Shown here: piece by piece, positions 35,418 through 42,956 of the stretch
Numbering within the stretch: the stretch's first letter is position 1
Layout: every line of letters starts with the position of its first letter
From: JAUSIF01 sp040901465
GTDB lineage: Bacteria > Pseudomonadota > Alphaproteobacteria > Rhizobiales > Xanthobacteraceae
Assembly: GCA_040901465.1 (NCBI GenBank)
Contig: JBBDYN010000024.1
Span: 82,230-146,229, forward strand
Direction of reading: 5' to 3'
DNA length: 64,000 bases
Program-made: the position numbers and the translations under genes
The notes under the pieces: model-generated
Database searches by the model: none
Told to the model about the DNA's origin: nothing
What the model saw: only the letters and a program-made list of their open reading frames with translations

Positions 35418-35534
35418 ATGCACGAATGGCTCCTGTTTCTGATTGGCAATGCGGCGATCATTGGCTCGGTCTTCGCGGTCGGCGTCCTCGCCTGGCTCGC
35501 CTATCTCTGGATCACCGGCAGTGACGCTGGCTGA
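35418..35534 (+). CDS. 38-residue single-pass membrane peptide
   Basis: ATG at 35418 follows GGAAAGG at good spacing (35405-35411). The peptide starts MHEWLLFLIGNAAIIGSVFA and continues into a second hydrophobic stretch ending LWITGSDAG; essentially the whole length up to residue 32 is one long membrane segment. No family recognised. It stands downstream of operator B and convergent to the GST gene. Could be a small membrane regulator or toxin-like peptide; a chance ORF remains possible. Confidence 0.45.
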   Translation: MHEWLLFLIGNAAIIGSVFAVGVLAWLAYLWITGSDAG

Positions 35535-35588
35535 CGCCTGCCTCGGCGTGCCGCGCCCGCCTCCACACGTCGTACCGCGACGCCATTC

Positions 35589-36227
35589 CTATTCCAGCGG
35601 CAAATCCACGTGCTGCTTGTAGGAAGGCCGCTGCCGCAATCGCTCGCACCATGCCGCGAGATTCGGCTGCTGCGGGCGCTGGATGTAAGGATTCTTGAGA
35701 TAGCGATAGACGAAGATGCCGAGCAGAAGGTCGGCGAGTGAAAGCCGGTTGCCCTCGAGATATTGCTTGCCCGCGAGCCGCTCCTCCAGGACCTGCATCA
35801 CGTCGCTGAGCTTTTTCGCGTTCGCGGCGATCGCTGCCTTATCCTGCTTCTCCGGCGGCGTGCGAATCGTGCCCCAGAACACGGGCACGTCCACGGGCAC
35901 CACGGTCGCGAGCAACCAGTCGAGCCAGCGGTCGATGCTCGCCCGTGTCTCGGAAGCGGCCGGATAGATCGCCTCGCCGCCGTATTTCATTGCGAGATAG
36001 CGGCAGATCGCATGCGATTCCCACAGCACATAGTCGCCGTCCTCGATCGTCGGCACGCGTCCGTTCGGATTGAGCTTGCGGTATTCCAGCGTGTCGACGA
36101 CGCCGAACTGCATGCCCGCGTCGATCCGCTCATAGGGGACTTTCAACTCGTCGGCGACGACGAGCACCTTCTTGACGTTGCCGGAATTCGCCCGTCCCCA
36201 GATCTTGATTTTCTTGCCGTCCGCCAT
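35589..36227 (-). CDS. glutathione S-transferase family protein
   Basis: 212 aa. The N-terminal thioredoxin-like domain (IKIWGRANSGNVKKVLVVADEL, LNPNGRVPTIEDGDYVLWESHAICRYLA) carries the cis-Pro and the glutathione-binding Glu-Ser pair. The C-terminal helical domain ends in LSLADLLLGIFVYRYL and PNLAAWCERLRQRPSY. The zeta-class maleylpyruvate isomerase signature is absent, so it probably is not the missing gentisate-pathway isomerase. The ATG at 36227 follows GGGGGAGCG. It lies 80 bp from the tRNA-Lys 3' fragment. Confidence 0.9.
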   Translation of the reverse strand: MADGKKIKIWGRANSGNVKKVLVVADELKVPYERIDAGMQFGVVDTLEYRKLNPNGRVPTIEDGDYVLWESHAICRYLAMKYGGEAIYPAASETRASIDRWLDWLLATVVPVDVPVFWGTIRTPPEKQDKAAIAANAKKLSDVMQVLEERLAGKQYLEGNRLSLADLLLGIFVYRYLKNPYIQRPQQPNLAAWCERLRQRPSYKQHVDLPLE

Positions 36228-36307
36228 GGAACGCTCCCCCGCGCGCCGCGCGACTTCGCGCGACATCACCGCAGCATATTACGAACAAGCAGGCTGATGG
36301 GAAAGTT

Positions 36308-36352
36308 TGGTGGGCGCAGTAGGACTCGAACCTACGACCCGCTGATTAAGAG
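36308..36352 (-). repeat. displaced 3' end of tRNA-Lys (attachment-site half)
   Basis: 45 bp identical to 41220-41264, the 3' part of the intact tRNA-Lys gene including the encoded CCA, T-arm, variable loop and half of the anticodon stem-loop. Identity stops on both sides at once. The copy is in the same orientation as the real tRNA. It is not a functional tRNA because the 5' half is missing. Confidence 0.95.
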
Positions 36353-36653
36353 GCCGCGCTTGCGCACCTGAATTCAGTGGCTTGGAAGTAAAACGGGCAA
36401 GCTCGTGTGATTGTCGATCAATAGGTTACGAGCAAATTGTAAGACGGAATCGCCAACACAGGGACCTGGCCGGCGATCCGTCCCGTCCGCGCTACGCACT
36501 GCCCATCGAAGCGCATGGACCCGTTGGGCCAAGCAAAACACCGCCCTTGCGCGCCGTCGCCCACAAACTCACGGAGCGATCGAAGCGGCGGGCCAACGGC
36601 CATTGTCACTTAGAACCGCCGACCTTAGGCTAGTACTAAGGGAGGAAAACAAC
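36353..36653. other. 301-bp stretch at island left end without a recognised gene
   Basis: Short open frames occur on both strands (for example plus 36382-36633 and minus 36418-36609), but none shows recombinase motifs or a convincing start. It probably holds the promoter of the importer operon. The only clear element is the ribosome-binding sequence GGGAGGAAA just before 36654. Confidence 0.5.
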
Positions 36654-37649
36654 ATGCCAAAGACATCCAAGGACGGAAATCCGAATCTCCTGCGTCGTTC
36701 GCTGTTGATCGGCGGTGCAGCGGCTCTTTGCATGCCCCGGATCGCGCGCAGCCAAACGTCGCAAGTCGTGCGTATCGGCGTGCCGACCAAGACCTATTTC
36801 CCCACAATCATCTGCGAGACCGCGATCCAGCAGAAACTGTTCGAGAAGGAAGGCATCAAAGCGGAGCTGACCATCTATCGTAGCGGCGCCGAGGGCTTCG
36901 AGGCGATCGCCGCCGGCGCCGCCGACCTCATCTACAACTCGTCGATGAGTGTGGCCGCCGGCCTGAACAAGGGCGTGAAGGTGCGCTGCGTCGCCAACGG
37001 CGCACTCGCCTATTTCGGCTGGTACCTGGTGGTCAAAGACGACTCGCCGATCCAGAAGGTCGCCGATCTCGCCGGCAAGAAGGTCGGCATCACGTCCGCC
37101 GGCTCCGGCACCGATATCCTCGCGCTGTGGACCGAGCAGTTCCACAAGATCAAGTTCACGCGAGTGCCGCTCGGCGGCGGGGGCCTGGTGCCCAACCTGC
37201 TCACGGGCAACATCGACGGCAGCGTGCTCTACTCGCCGCTCAGCTATCAGATGTTCTTGAAGAAGCAGGCGCGTTCGCTTGTCGATTTCGGCAAGGAGGT
37301 GCCGTCGCATTCCACCGGCAGCTGGATCGCCACCGACAAGATTATCGCCGAGCGACCCAACGACCTTCAAAAGGCGCTGAACGCGATCTATGGCGGCGTC
37401 GCTTGGCTGCAGGCGGACAAGAACCGCGCCGAGGTGATCAAGTTCCTCGCCCGGCTCAACGAGATCCCCGAGGACGTGGCGGCCGCGGAGCTCGACGGCA
37501 ACATGAAGAACCTGTCGAAGACCGGCGAGTTCCAGGAGGACTGGATGTCACGCTCGCTCGACATGGCCAAGCTCATCGGCATGACCAATCTCGCGCCGGT
37601 CAAGGATATCTACGTAACCAAGTTCCGGCCGGCTCCGACCATGTCGTGA
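36654..37649 (+). CDS. ABC transporter substrate-binding protein (NMT1/SsuA-like)
   Basis: 331-aa secreted binding protein. The signal region NLLRRSLLIGGAAALCMPRIARS has paired arginines and could be a Tat-type signal. The mature part starts VVRIGVPTKTYFPT, with EGIKAELTIYRSGAEGFEAIAAGAADL and KKVGITSAGSGTDILALW, typical of the NMT1/SsuA/TauA group binding small organic ligands (thiamine precursors, sulfonates, nitriles, aromatic acids). ATG at 36654 follows GGGAGG. First gene of the five-gene island operon. The ligand is not known. Confidence 0.88.
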   Translation: MPKTSKDGNPNLLRRSLLIGGAAALCMPRIARSQTSQVVRIGVPTKTYFPTIICETAIQQKLFEKEGIKAELTIYRSGAEGFEAIAAGAADLIYNSSMSVAAGLNKGVKVRCVANGALAYFGWYLVVKDDSPIQKVADLAGKKVGITSAGSGTDILALWTEQFHKIKFTRVPLGGGGLVPNLLTGNIDGSVLYSPLSYQMFLKKQARSLVDFGKEVPSHSTGSWIATDKIIAERPNDLQKALNAIYGGVAWLQADKNRAEVIKFLARLNEIPEDVAAAELDGNMKNLSKTGEFQEDWMSRSLDMAKLIGMTNLAPVKDIYVTKFRPAPTMS

Positions 37650-37660
37650 CGCTCTGGGTC

Positions 37661-37678
37661 GTCATAGCCGGGCTTGAC
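37661..37678. repeat. partial REP-like core inside the island
   Basis: GTCATAGCCGGGCTTGAC, between the binding-protein and permease genes, shares the CCGGGCTTGAC core with the full palindromic element at 50090-50167. This suggests the island spent time in a related genome. Confidence 0.45.
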
Positions 37679-37692
37679 GCAAAGGTAGCGGG

Positions 37693-38445
37693 ATGACCCG
37701 AGCGCAAATCCTCCTCACGCGCCTAGTGCTGCTGGCAGCGGTGCTCGGCGCGTGGGAGCTGTTGCCGCGCAACGGCACGATTAATCCGATCCTGCTGCCG
37801 CCGCTGAGCGAGGTGCTGGCCATGCTCGGCAATCTCCTGGGCCGGCCGCAGGTGCACGAGGCGATCGCGACTACGGCCGGCGAAGTGATTGTCGCCTTCG
37901 TCATCGCGGTACCGCTCGGCGCCACGCTCGGCGTGATCGTCGCCGAGAACGATTACATTGGCGACATTTGCCGGCCGATCCTGTTCTACGTGTTCAGCGT
38001 ACCGAAATCGATCTTCCTGCCCATGTTCATCCTGGTGTTCGGCATCGGCTTTCAGCAGAAAGTCGCCTACGCCGCCTTCACCACTACCTTCGTGGTGCTG
38101 ATGAGCGCAACCGCGGCGGTGGAATCGGTCAAGGCGGAGCACGTACTGGTGGCGCGCTCCTATGGCGCCACCCGCGGGCAGATCCTGCGGCGCATCTACG
38201 TGCCGAGCATGCTGCCGATCCTGCTGGAGACGATGCGTATCGCGATGATCTTCAACTTCACCGGCGTGATGATCGCCGAAATGTACGCCTCGCGGACCGG
38301 AATCGGCCACCTGATTGCCGGTTGGGGCGAGAATTTCCAGATGCCGCAGTTGTTCGCCGGCGTGATCGTGCTGGCCACGGTCGCCATCCTGTTCAACGAA
38401 ACGGTCCGCTACGCGGAGACGAAATGCAGCTCGTGGCGAACCTGA
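37693..38445 (+). CDS. ABC transporter permease (SsuC/TauC-like)
   Basis: 250-aa inner-membrane subunit with about six hydrophobic segments and a BPD-type coupling loop around ARSYGATRGQILRRIYVPSMLPILLE (EAA-like motif, about residues 150-175). Its 3' end overlaps the ATPase gene by 22 bp. Together with the permease at 39227 it probably forms a heterodimeric channel. Confidence 0.9.
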   Translation: MTRAQILLTRLVLLAAVLGAWELLPRNGTINPILLPPLSEVLAMLGNLLGRPQVHEAIATTAGEVIVAFVIAVPLGATLGVIVAENDYIGDICRPILFYVFSVPKSIFLPMFILVFGIGFQQKVAYAAFTTTFVVLMSATAAVESVKAEHVLVARSYGATRGQILRRIYVPSMLPILLETMRIAMIFNFTGVMIAEMYASRTGIGHLIAGWGENFQMPQLFAGVIVLATVAILFNETVRYAETKCSSWRT

Positions 38446-39230
38446 AAAGCGCGGAGCAGCAGCCGGCCGAGACTGCGATCGAGGTCGCGAACCTCACCCA
38501 CGTCTATGCCGGGCCGGAAGGCGGCGTGCCGGCACTCGAGGACATTTCGCTGAGCGTGGGCGTCGGCCGCTTTGTCGTCATCGTTGGCCCGAGCGGCTGC
38601 GGCAAGACCTCCCTCCTGATGATGCTGGCCGGGCTGAGGCATCAGACCTCGGGCACCGTGCTCTGCTACGGTCGCCCGATCCCGGACCCCGACCCCACCC
38701 GTGTCGGGGTGGTGTTCCAGGAAGCGAGCCTGTTTCCCTGGCTCTCGGCGCTCGACAACATCGAGTTCCCGCTCAGCCTGCGCGGCACGCCCAAGGAGGA
38801 GCGTCAACGGCGCGCCGGCGCCATGCTCACGCTCGTGGGGCTCGACGGCTTCGGCGCGCGCTATCCGCACGAGCTCTCCGGCGGCATGAAGCAGCGCGTC
38901 TCGATCGCGCGCGGCCTGGTGCAGGATCCGCCGGTGCTCCTGATGGACGAGCCGTTCGCCGCGCTCGACGAGCAGACGCGCATGACCATGGGCCACGAGC
39001 TGCTGCGCATCTGGAACGCCACGCGCAAGACTGTGGTGTTCGTCACCCACAGCCTGACCGAGGCGGTGTATCTCGCCGACGAGGTGCTGGTGATGTCGGC
39101 GCGGCCGGGTCGCATCATCGATCGGATTGCCGTTACGCTGCCGCGTCCGCGCAACTACGAAATGATGGCGACCGACGTTTTCGGTCGCCTGCGCGACCGC
39201 ATCTGGCAACAGATCAGGAAGACGGCGTGA
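38424..39230 (+). CDS. ABC transporter ATP-binding protein (SsuB/TauB-like)
   Basis: 268-aa ATPase of the island importer. It has Walker A VGPSGCGKTSLLMMLAG, Q-loop GVVFQEASLFPWLSALDNI, signature LSGGMKQRVSIARGL, Walker B VLLMDEPFAALDEQ and H-loop VTHSLTEAVYLADEVLVMSARPGRI, the last typical of the nitrate/sulfonate/taurine group. The ATG at 38424 lies inside the upstream permease gene, and its stop overlaps the next permease start (GTGA). Confidence 0.93.
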   Translation: MQLVANLKSAEQQPAETAIEVANLTHVYAGPEGGVPALEDISLSVGVGRFVVIVGPSGCGKTSLLMMLAGLRHQTSGTVLCYGRPIPDPDPTRVGVVFQEASLFPWLSALDNIEFPLSLRGTPKEERQRRAGAMLTLVGLDGFGARYPHELSGGMKQRVSIARGLVQDPPVLLMDEPFAALDEQTRMTMGHELLRIWNATRKTVVFVTHSLTEAVYLADEVLVMSARPGRIIDRIAVTLPRPRNYEMMATDVFGRLRDRIWQQIRKTA

Positions 39231-40051
39231 GGTCCACCATGCGCCGCCCTGCCCCCTCCACCGTCCGCTGGCTGATGCTAATCGCGGTGCTCGCACTGTG
39301 GGAGATCGTGCCGCAGTTCGAGATCATCCCCGAACTGTTCCTGCCCTCGCTGTCGAAAACGCTGACCGTGCTCTACCAGAACCGCGGCACCTATTTCGCC
39401 GCGCTGCTGGTGACGCTCTACGAGGTGGGCTTCGCCATGCTGATCTCGTGCGTCGGCGGAATCCTGGCCGGCGCGCTCATCGGCGGCGTGGCGCTCCTGC
39501 GCAGCCTGTTTCTGCCGATCTTCTCGAGCCTCTATGCGGTGCCGATCGTGATCCTTTACCCGATCATGACTGCTTGGTTCGGCGTCGGCTCGGAATCGAA
39601 AATCATGTTCTCCGGCATCTACGCCTTCTTCCCGGTCATGCTCACCGCTGCAGCCGGCATCCGCACCATCGACCCCGCCTTCCTGCTCGCGGCGCGCAGC
39701 ATGGGTGCGACGCGGCAGCAGATGATCACGCGCGTGATCATCCCGGCCTCGGTGCCCACGGTGTTCACGGCGTTGCGCCTCGGCGGCGCGCTCACCATCA
39801 TCGGCGTTGTCGTATCGGAAATGCTGACCTCGGCGGCCGGCATCGGGTACCTGGTAACGCTCAACCGCACCATCCTCGACAGCCCGCGCGTGTTCGCCGC
39901 TATCCTTATGATCTTGGTGCTCGCAGTCGCCTACTACATGATCGCGCGCAGCATCGAGCGCAGGTTCGTGGTGTGGCAATCCGCCGGCAGGAAGCAGCAG
40001 GCGGCTTCGCGCGACGCGGCCGCCGGCGTCCCCGCGCCGCAGCCGGCGTAA
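39227..40051 (+). CDS. second ABC transporter permease of the island importer
   Basis: 274 aa, about six hydrophobic segments. The coupling loop AARSMGATRQQMITRVIIPASVPTVFTALRLG is an EAA motif. GTG start at 39227 overlapping the ATPase stop; an ATG at 39239 in frame is possible. Similar to but clearly different from the 250-aa permease, so the importer has two different membrane subunits, less usual for this group, in which one permease is commonly homodimeric. Confidence 0.9.
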   Translation: MRSTMRRPAPSTVRWLMLIAVLALWEIVPQFEIIPELFLPSLSKTLTVLYQNRGTYFAALLVTLYEVGFAMLISCVGGILAGALIGGVALLRSLFLPIFSSLYAVPIVILYPIMTAWFGVGSESKIMFSGIYAFFPVMLTAAAGIRTIDPAFLLAARSMGATRQQMITRVIIPASVPTVFTALRLGGALTIIGVVVSEMLTSAAGIGYLVTLNRTILDSPRVFAAILMILVLAVAYYMIARSIERRFVVWQSAGRKQQAASRDAAAGVPAPQPA

Positions 40052-40079
40052 AGCCAAGACAGTAAGGAGTGTCGCGCCG

Positions 40080-41114
40080 ATGATTCCAAAGATCCTTCCC
40101 ACCACCGTGGTCGGCAGCTACCCGCAGCCCGACTGGCTGGTGAACCGGCAGTTGCTCTCCAAGGTGGTGCCGCGCACGCGCATGAAGGAAATCTGGCGCA
40201 TCCCGGAGCCGTATCTCGAGGAAGCGCAGGACGACGCCACCATCGTGGCCATCCGCGACATGGAGCGCGCCGGTGTCGACATCATCACGGACGGAGAAAT
40301 CCGCCGCGAAAGCTATTCCAACCGCTTCGCCACCGCGCTCGATGGCATCGATCTCGACAATCCCGGGGAGGTCAAGACGCGCTCGGGCCAGATGACTCCG
40401 GTACCGCGCGTTGTCGGCAAAATCGAGCGCAGGCGGCCGGTCGAGCTACGCGACATGCAGTTCCTGCGCAAGAACACAACCCTGCCCGCCAAGATCACGC
40501 TCCCCGGCCCCTTCACCATGGGCCAGCAGGCCAAGGACGACTTCTACAAAGACGAAGAAGCCATGGTCATGGACTTCGCCGCGGCCGTAAACGAGGAGGC
40601 GCACGACCTGGAGAAGGCCGGCGCCGACTGCATTCAGCTCGACGAACCTTGGGTGCGCAACAACCCGGAAGCGGCGCGACGCTATGCGGTCAAGGCGATC
40701 AACCGGGCCCTGCAGGGCCTGAAAGTGCCAACCATCGTGCACATTTGCTTCGGCTACGGGCTCGTGGTGCCGGGAGAAACGAAGCCGCATGGCTACGCCT
40801 TTCTACCCGAACTCGTAGACACCACTGCGCAGCAAATCTCGATCGAAGCTGCACAGCCCAATCTCGATCTCGGCGTGTTGAGGGACCTCGCAGGCAAGAA
40901 AATCATGCTCGGCGTTCTTGACCTCAGCGATCTCCATGTCGAAGCCGCCGCCAAGGTCGCCGAGCGCATCCGCGCCGGCCTGAAATACGTCTCGCCGGAG
41001 AACCTGATCCCCGCGCCCGATTGCGGGATGAAATACCTGCCGCGGGAAGTCGCGTTCGGAAAGCTTCGGGCGATGGTGGAAGGGGCCGGGATCGTGCGGC
41101 ACGAGCTCTCATGA
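40080..41114 (+). CDS. MetE-like cobalamin-independent methyltransferase (catalytic domain only)
   Basis: 344 aa, equal to the C-terminal half of MetE. The zinc site seems complete: His and Cys in VHICFGYG, Glu in QISIEAAQP, and Cys in IPAPDCGMKYLP. IQLDEPWVRNNPEAAR is the conserved substrate region. Full MetE is about 750 aa, so this is a short MetE-like form whose methyl donor and acceptor may differ from methyltetrahydrofolate and homocysteine. Last gene of the importer operon, 28 bp after the second permease. A role in demethylating an imported compound is inferred. Confidence 0.85.
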   Translation: MIPKILPTTVVGSYPQPDWLVNRQLLSKVVPRTRMKEIWRIPEPYLEEAQDDATIVAIRDMERAGVDIITDGEIRRESYSNRFATALDGIDLDNPGEVKTRSGQMTPVPRVVGKIERRRPVELRDMQFLRKNTTLPAKITLPGPFTMGQQAKDDFYKDEEAMVMDFAAAVNEEAHDLEKAGADCIQLDEPWVRNNPEAARRYAVKAINRALQGLKVPTIVHICFGYGLVVPGETKPHGYAFLPELVDTTAQQISIEAAQPNLDLGVLRDLAGKKIMLGVLDLSDLHVEAAAKVAERIRAGLKYVSPENLIPAPDCGMKYLPREVAFGKLRAMVEGAGIVRHELS

Positions 41115-41162
41115 ATGCGGCGCGGTCCGGAGGCGAAAGAAACAAGAACGTAAACTGTAAAA

Positions 41163-41177
41163 CGGCGTGAAACGCCG
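41163..41177 (+). terminator. hairpin after the MetE-like gene, possible terminator
   Basis: CGGCG-TGAAA-CGCCG, a short perfect stem about 50 bp after the stop. No T-run follows directly, so termination strength is uncertain. Confidence 0.35.
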
Positions 41178-41219
41178 ACAGTGACCCGCGATAAAAATCT
41201 TGTAAGTGCTTAAAAGAAG

Positions 41220-41295
<76 letters not shown>

Positions 41296-41779
41296 GCTAT
41301 TGCGTGCCGCGCGGTCCCGGCGCGGAGCCGGGTGGCTCTACCAAAGCACCTCTGGGCTGTCCATAGATGAAGCGCCGTCGCCGCGCGAGCAAGCGGGCCA
41401 CATGCATTTCGGCGGAGAGAAATTTCCGCGGCCGCGGCGACGGTTCACGAAATCGGTGTCGCCCGCCCTGGGCATTTCGCCCGGCGCTCGGCGGAACCCG
41501 CCCACACCTGCTCGCGATTCAGCCAACCTGATATCGGAAATCGGAAACTGGGCCCCGCCCGGGACGACCCGCGAACGTCCCACCTCTGCCGTTGACAGAT
41601 GCAAGCCCACCGGGGTCAAATACATGAAAATCAATGCGCGACAATCGATTACAAGCCGCAACTTAGGTGAAAGCGGCGCGGTGGGCGTCTGGTATAATAG
41701 CTTATTGAAGATTATGGGCCCCTCGGGAATCCTGTGGTGGGCTCCGTGCCACTGAACGCATTCGATGGGAGGAAATTCG
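41296..41779. other. 484-bp intergenic region between tRNA-Lys and the second TAXI gene
   Basis: No convincing gene. It contains a small hairpin CCCGGC-GCGGA-GCCGGG (41316-41332) near the tRNA 5' end, an AT-richer stretch from about 41590, and a promoter-like TGGTATAAT before the TAXI gene. Open frames across it lack ribosome sites and family similarity. Confidence 0.5.
41693..41698 (+). promoter_or_regulatory. extended -10 promoter element upstream of TAXI-TRAP genes
   Basis: TATAAT preceded by TGG (extended -10) 81 bp before the TAXI binding-protein ATG. No clear -35 at 17 bp, as is common for extended -10 promoters. Confidence 0.5.
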
Positions 41780-42829
41780 ATGCAAAGAGCAAGACTAGGA
41801 CTGACCTTCGCTGTATCGGCCGCGGCGCTTGCCGCCGTGTTCGCCGCATCCGCGATCCAGCCGGCCGGCGCGCAAGAACGCAAATCGATCCGCTGGTCCA
41901 CTTCGAGCGTGGATTCCTACGGCTACAAGATCGCGGCGGCGATGACGAGACTCGTCGAGGAAGCGCTCGGCAAGGACTACACCGTCACCGTTCAGCCCTA
42001 CCCGTCCACGACCGGCGACATGAAGGCGGCGATGGATGGCGATGGCGAGATCGGCTACACGGCCGACGTCGGCATGACCCAGCTCTATGAGGGCACCGGC
42101 GGCTTCAAGGACTACAAGCCGGCCAAGGGCAAGCTGGTGCACACCTGGTACGCCTATCCGATGGAATCGTTCATGGCCGTGCCGGCTGCCAAGGCCGGGG
42201 AGTACAAATGCCTGAAGGATCTCAGCGGCAAGCCGACTTTCTTCACCACGGCCGGCTTCATGAACTGGCTGAACTTCCAGCGCATGTACAAAGTACTCGG
42301 CTACGATTTCAAGCACGTGCAGATCGACGCCAAGACCAACTCTGATGCGCTTCAGTCCGGCACCATTGCCGGTTCGGTCGCCTATACCACCGCGGGGCGC
42401 TCGCTCGCACCGTATTGGAAAGAGACTGACGTTCGCACCGACGTTCGGATCATCAATCCGTGTCCTGACGAAATCGCGAAGCTCAAGGCCGCGGGTCTTG
42501 CGATCGCCGAAGTCGATCCGAAGGTGGCGTTCAGCAAAGATGTGGGCGTTTCGAAGATTCTCGGCGTGCCGATCCTGTTCGGCTACAACGCGCGCGCCGA
42601 CATGCCGGAGGACGTCGTCTACAAGATACTGAACGCGTTCTATAAGAACCGCGACGAACTGGTCAAAGCCGACCCGGGCTTCACGCCGATGGCGAAGGAC
42701 TTCGTCGGCATGCAGGTTCAGGGCATTGCCGCCAATCCGGACATTCCCGTGCATCCGGGCCTCGCCAAGTTCCTGAAGGAGCACAAGGCCTGGAACGACA
42801 AGTGGAAGATAGCGGCCAGCGCCAGTTGA
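41780..42829 (+). CDS. TAXI-family TRAP transporter solute-binding protein (second system)
   Basis: 349 aa. The signal peptide core LGLTFAVSAAALAAVFAASA is followed by cleavage near AGAQ. The mature protein starts SIRWSTSSVDSYGYKIAAAMTRLVEEAL and has GDMKAAMDGDGEIGYTADVGM and FFTTAGFMNWLNFQRMYKVLG. It is a diverged TAXI member, unlike the one at 23547. The ATG at 41780 follows GGGAGG. It is followed after 127 bp by its fused permease. Confidence 0.88.
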   Translation: MQRARLGLTFAVSAAALAAVFAASAIQPAGAQERKSIRWSTSSVDSYGYKIAAAMTRLVEEALGKDYTVTVQPYPSTTGDMKAAMDGDGEIGYTADVGMTQLYEGTGGFKDYKPAKGKLVHTWYAYPMESFMAVPAAKAGEYKCLKDLSGKPTFFTTAGFMNWLNFQRMYKVLGYDFKHVQIDAKTNSDALQSGTIAGSVAYTTAGRSLAPYWKETDVRTDVRIINPCPDEIAKLKAAGLAIAEVDPKVAFSKDVGVSKILGVPILFGYNARADMPEDVVYKILNAFYKNRDELVKADPGFTPMAKDFVGMQVQGIAANPDIPVHPGLAKFLKEHKAWNDKWKIAASAS

Positions 42830-42956
42830 TCGGATAGGCCAAGCGACGAGGGCGAGGAGCCTGCGCGCTACGGCGCGGGCCCTCGCCTTCGTGTAACGAT
42901 TCAAGAAGCGCACGGCGCCCCCTGGGGACCGCGGCGCCGGCGATCGGGGAAGAGCC

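Noticed and set aside
35589..36227. GST as the missing maleylpyruvate isomerase
   Set aside because: The N-terminal active-site motif is RANSGN rather than the zeta-class SSCxxRVR type, and it is not linked to the gentisate genes.
36382..36633. Possible integrase remnant at the island left end
   Set aside because: The translations on both strands show none of the conserved Arg-His-Arg-Tyr recombinase motifs.
41335..41344. Second copy of a 10-bp tRNA D-arm sequence (GCTCTACCAA)
   Set aside because: Too short to argue for another displaced tRNA part; expected by chance in tRNA-adjacent GC-rich DNA or a small slip duplication.
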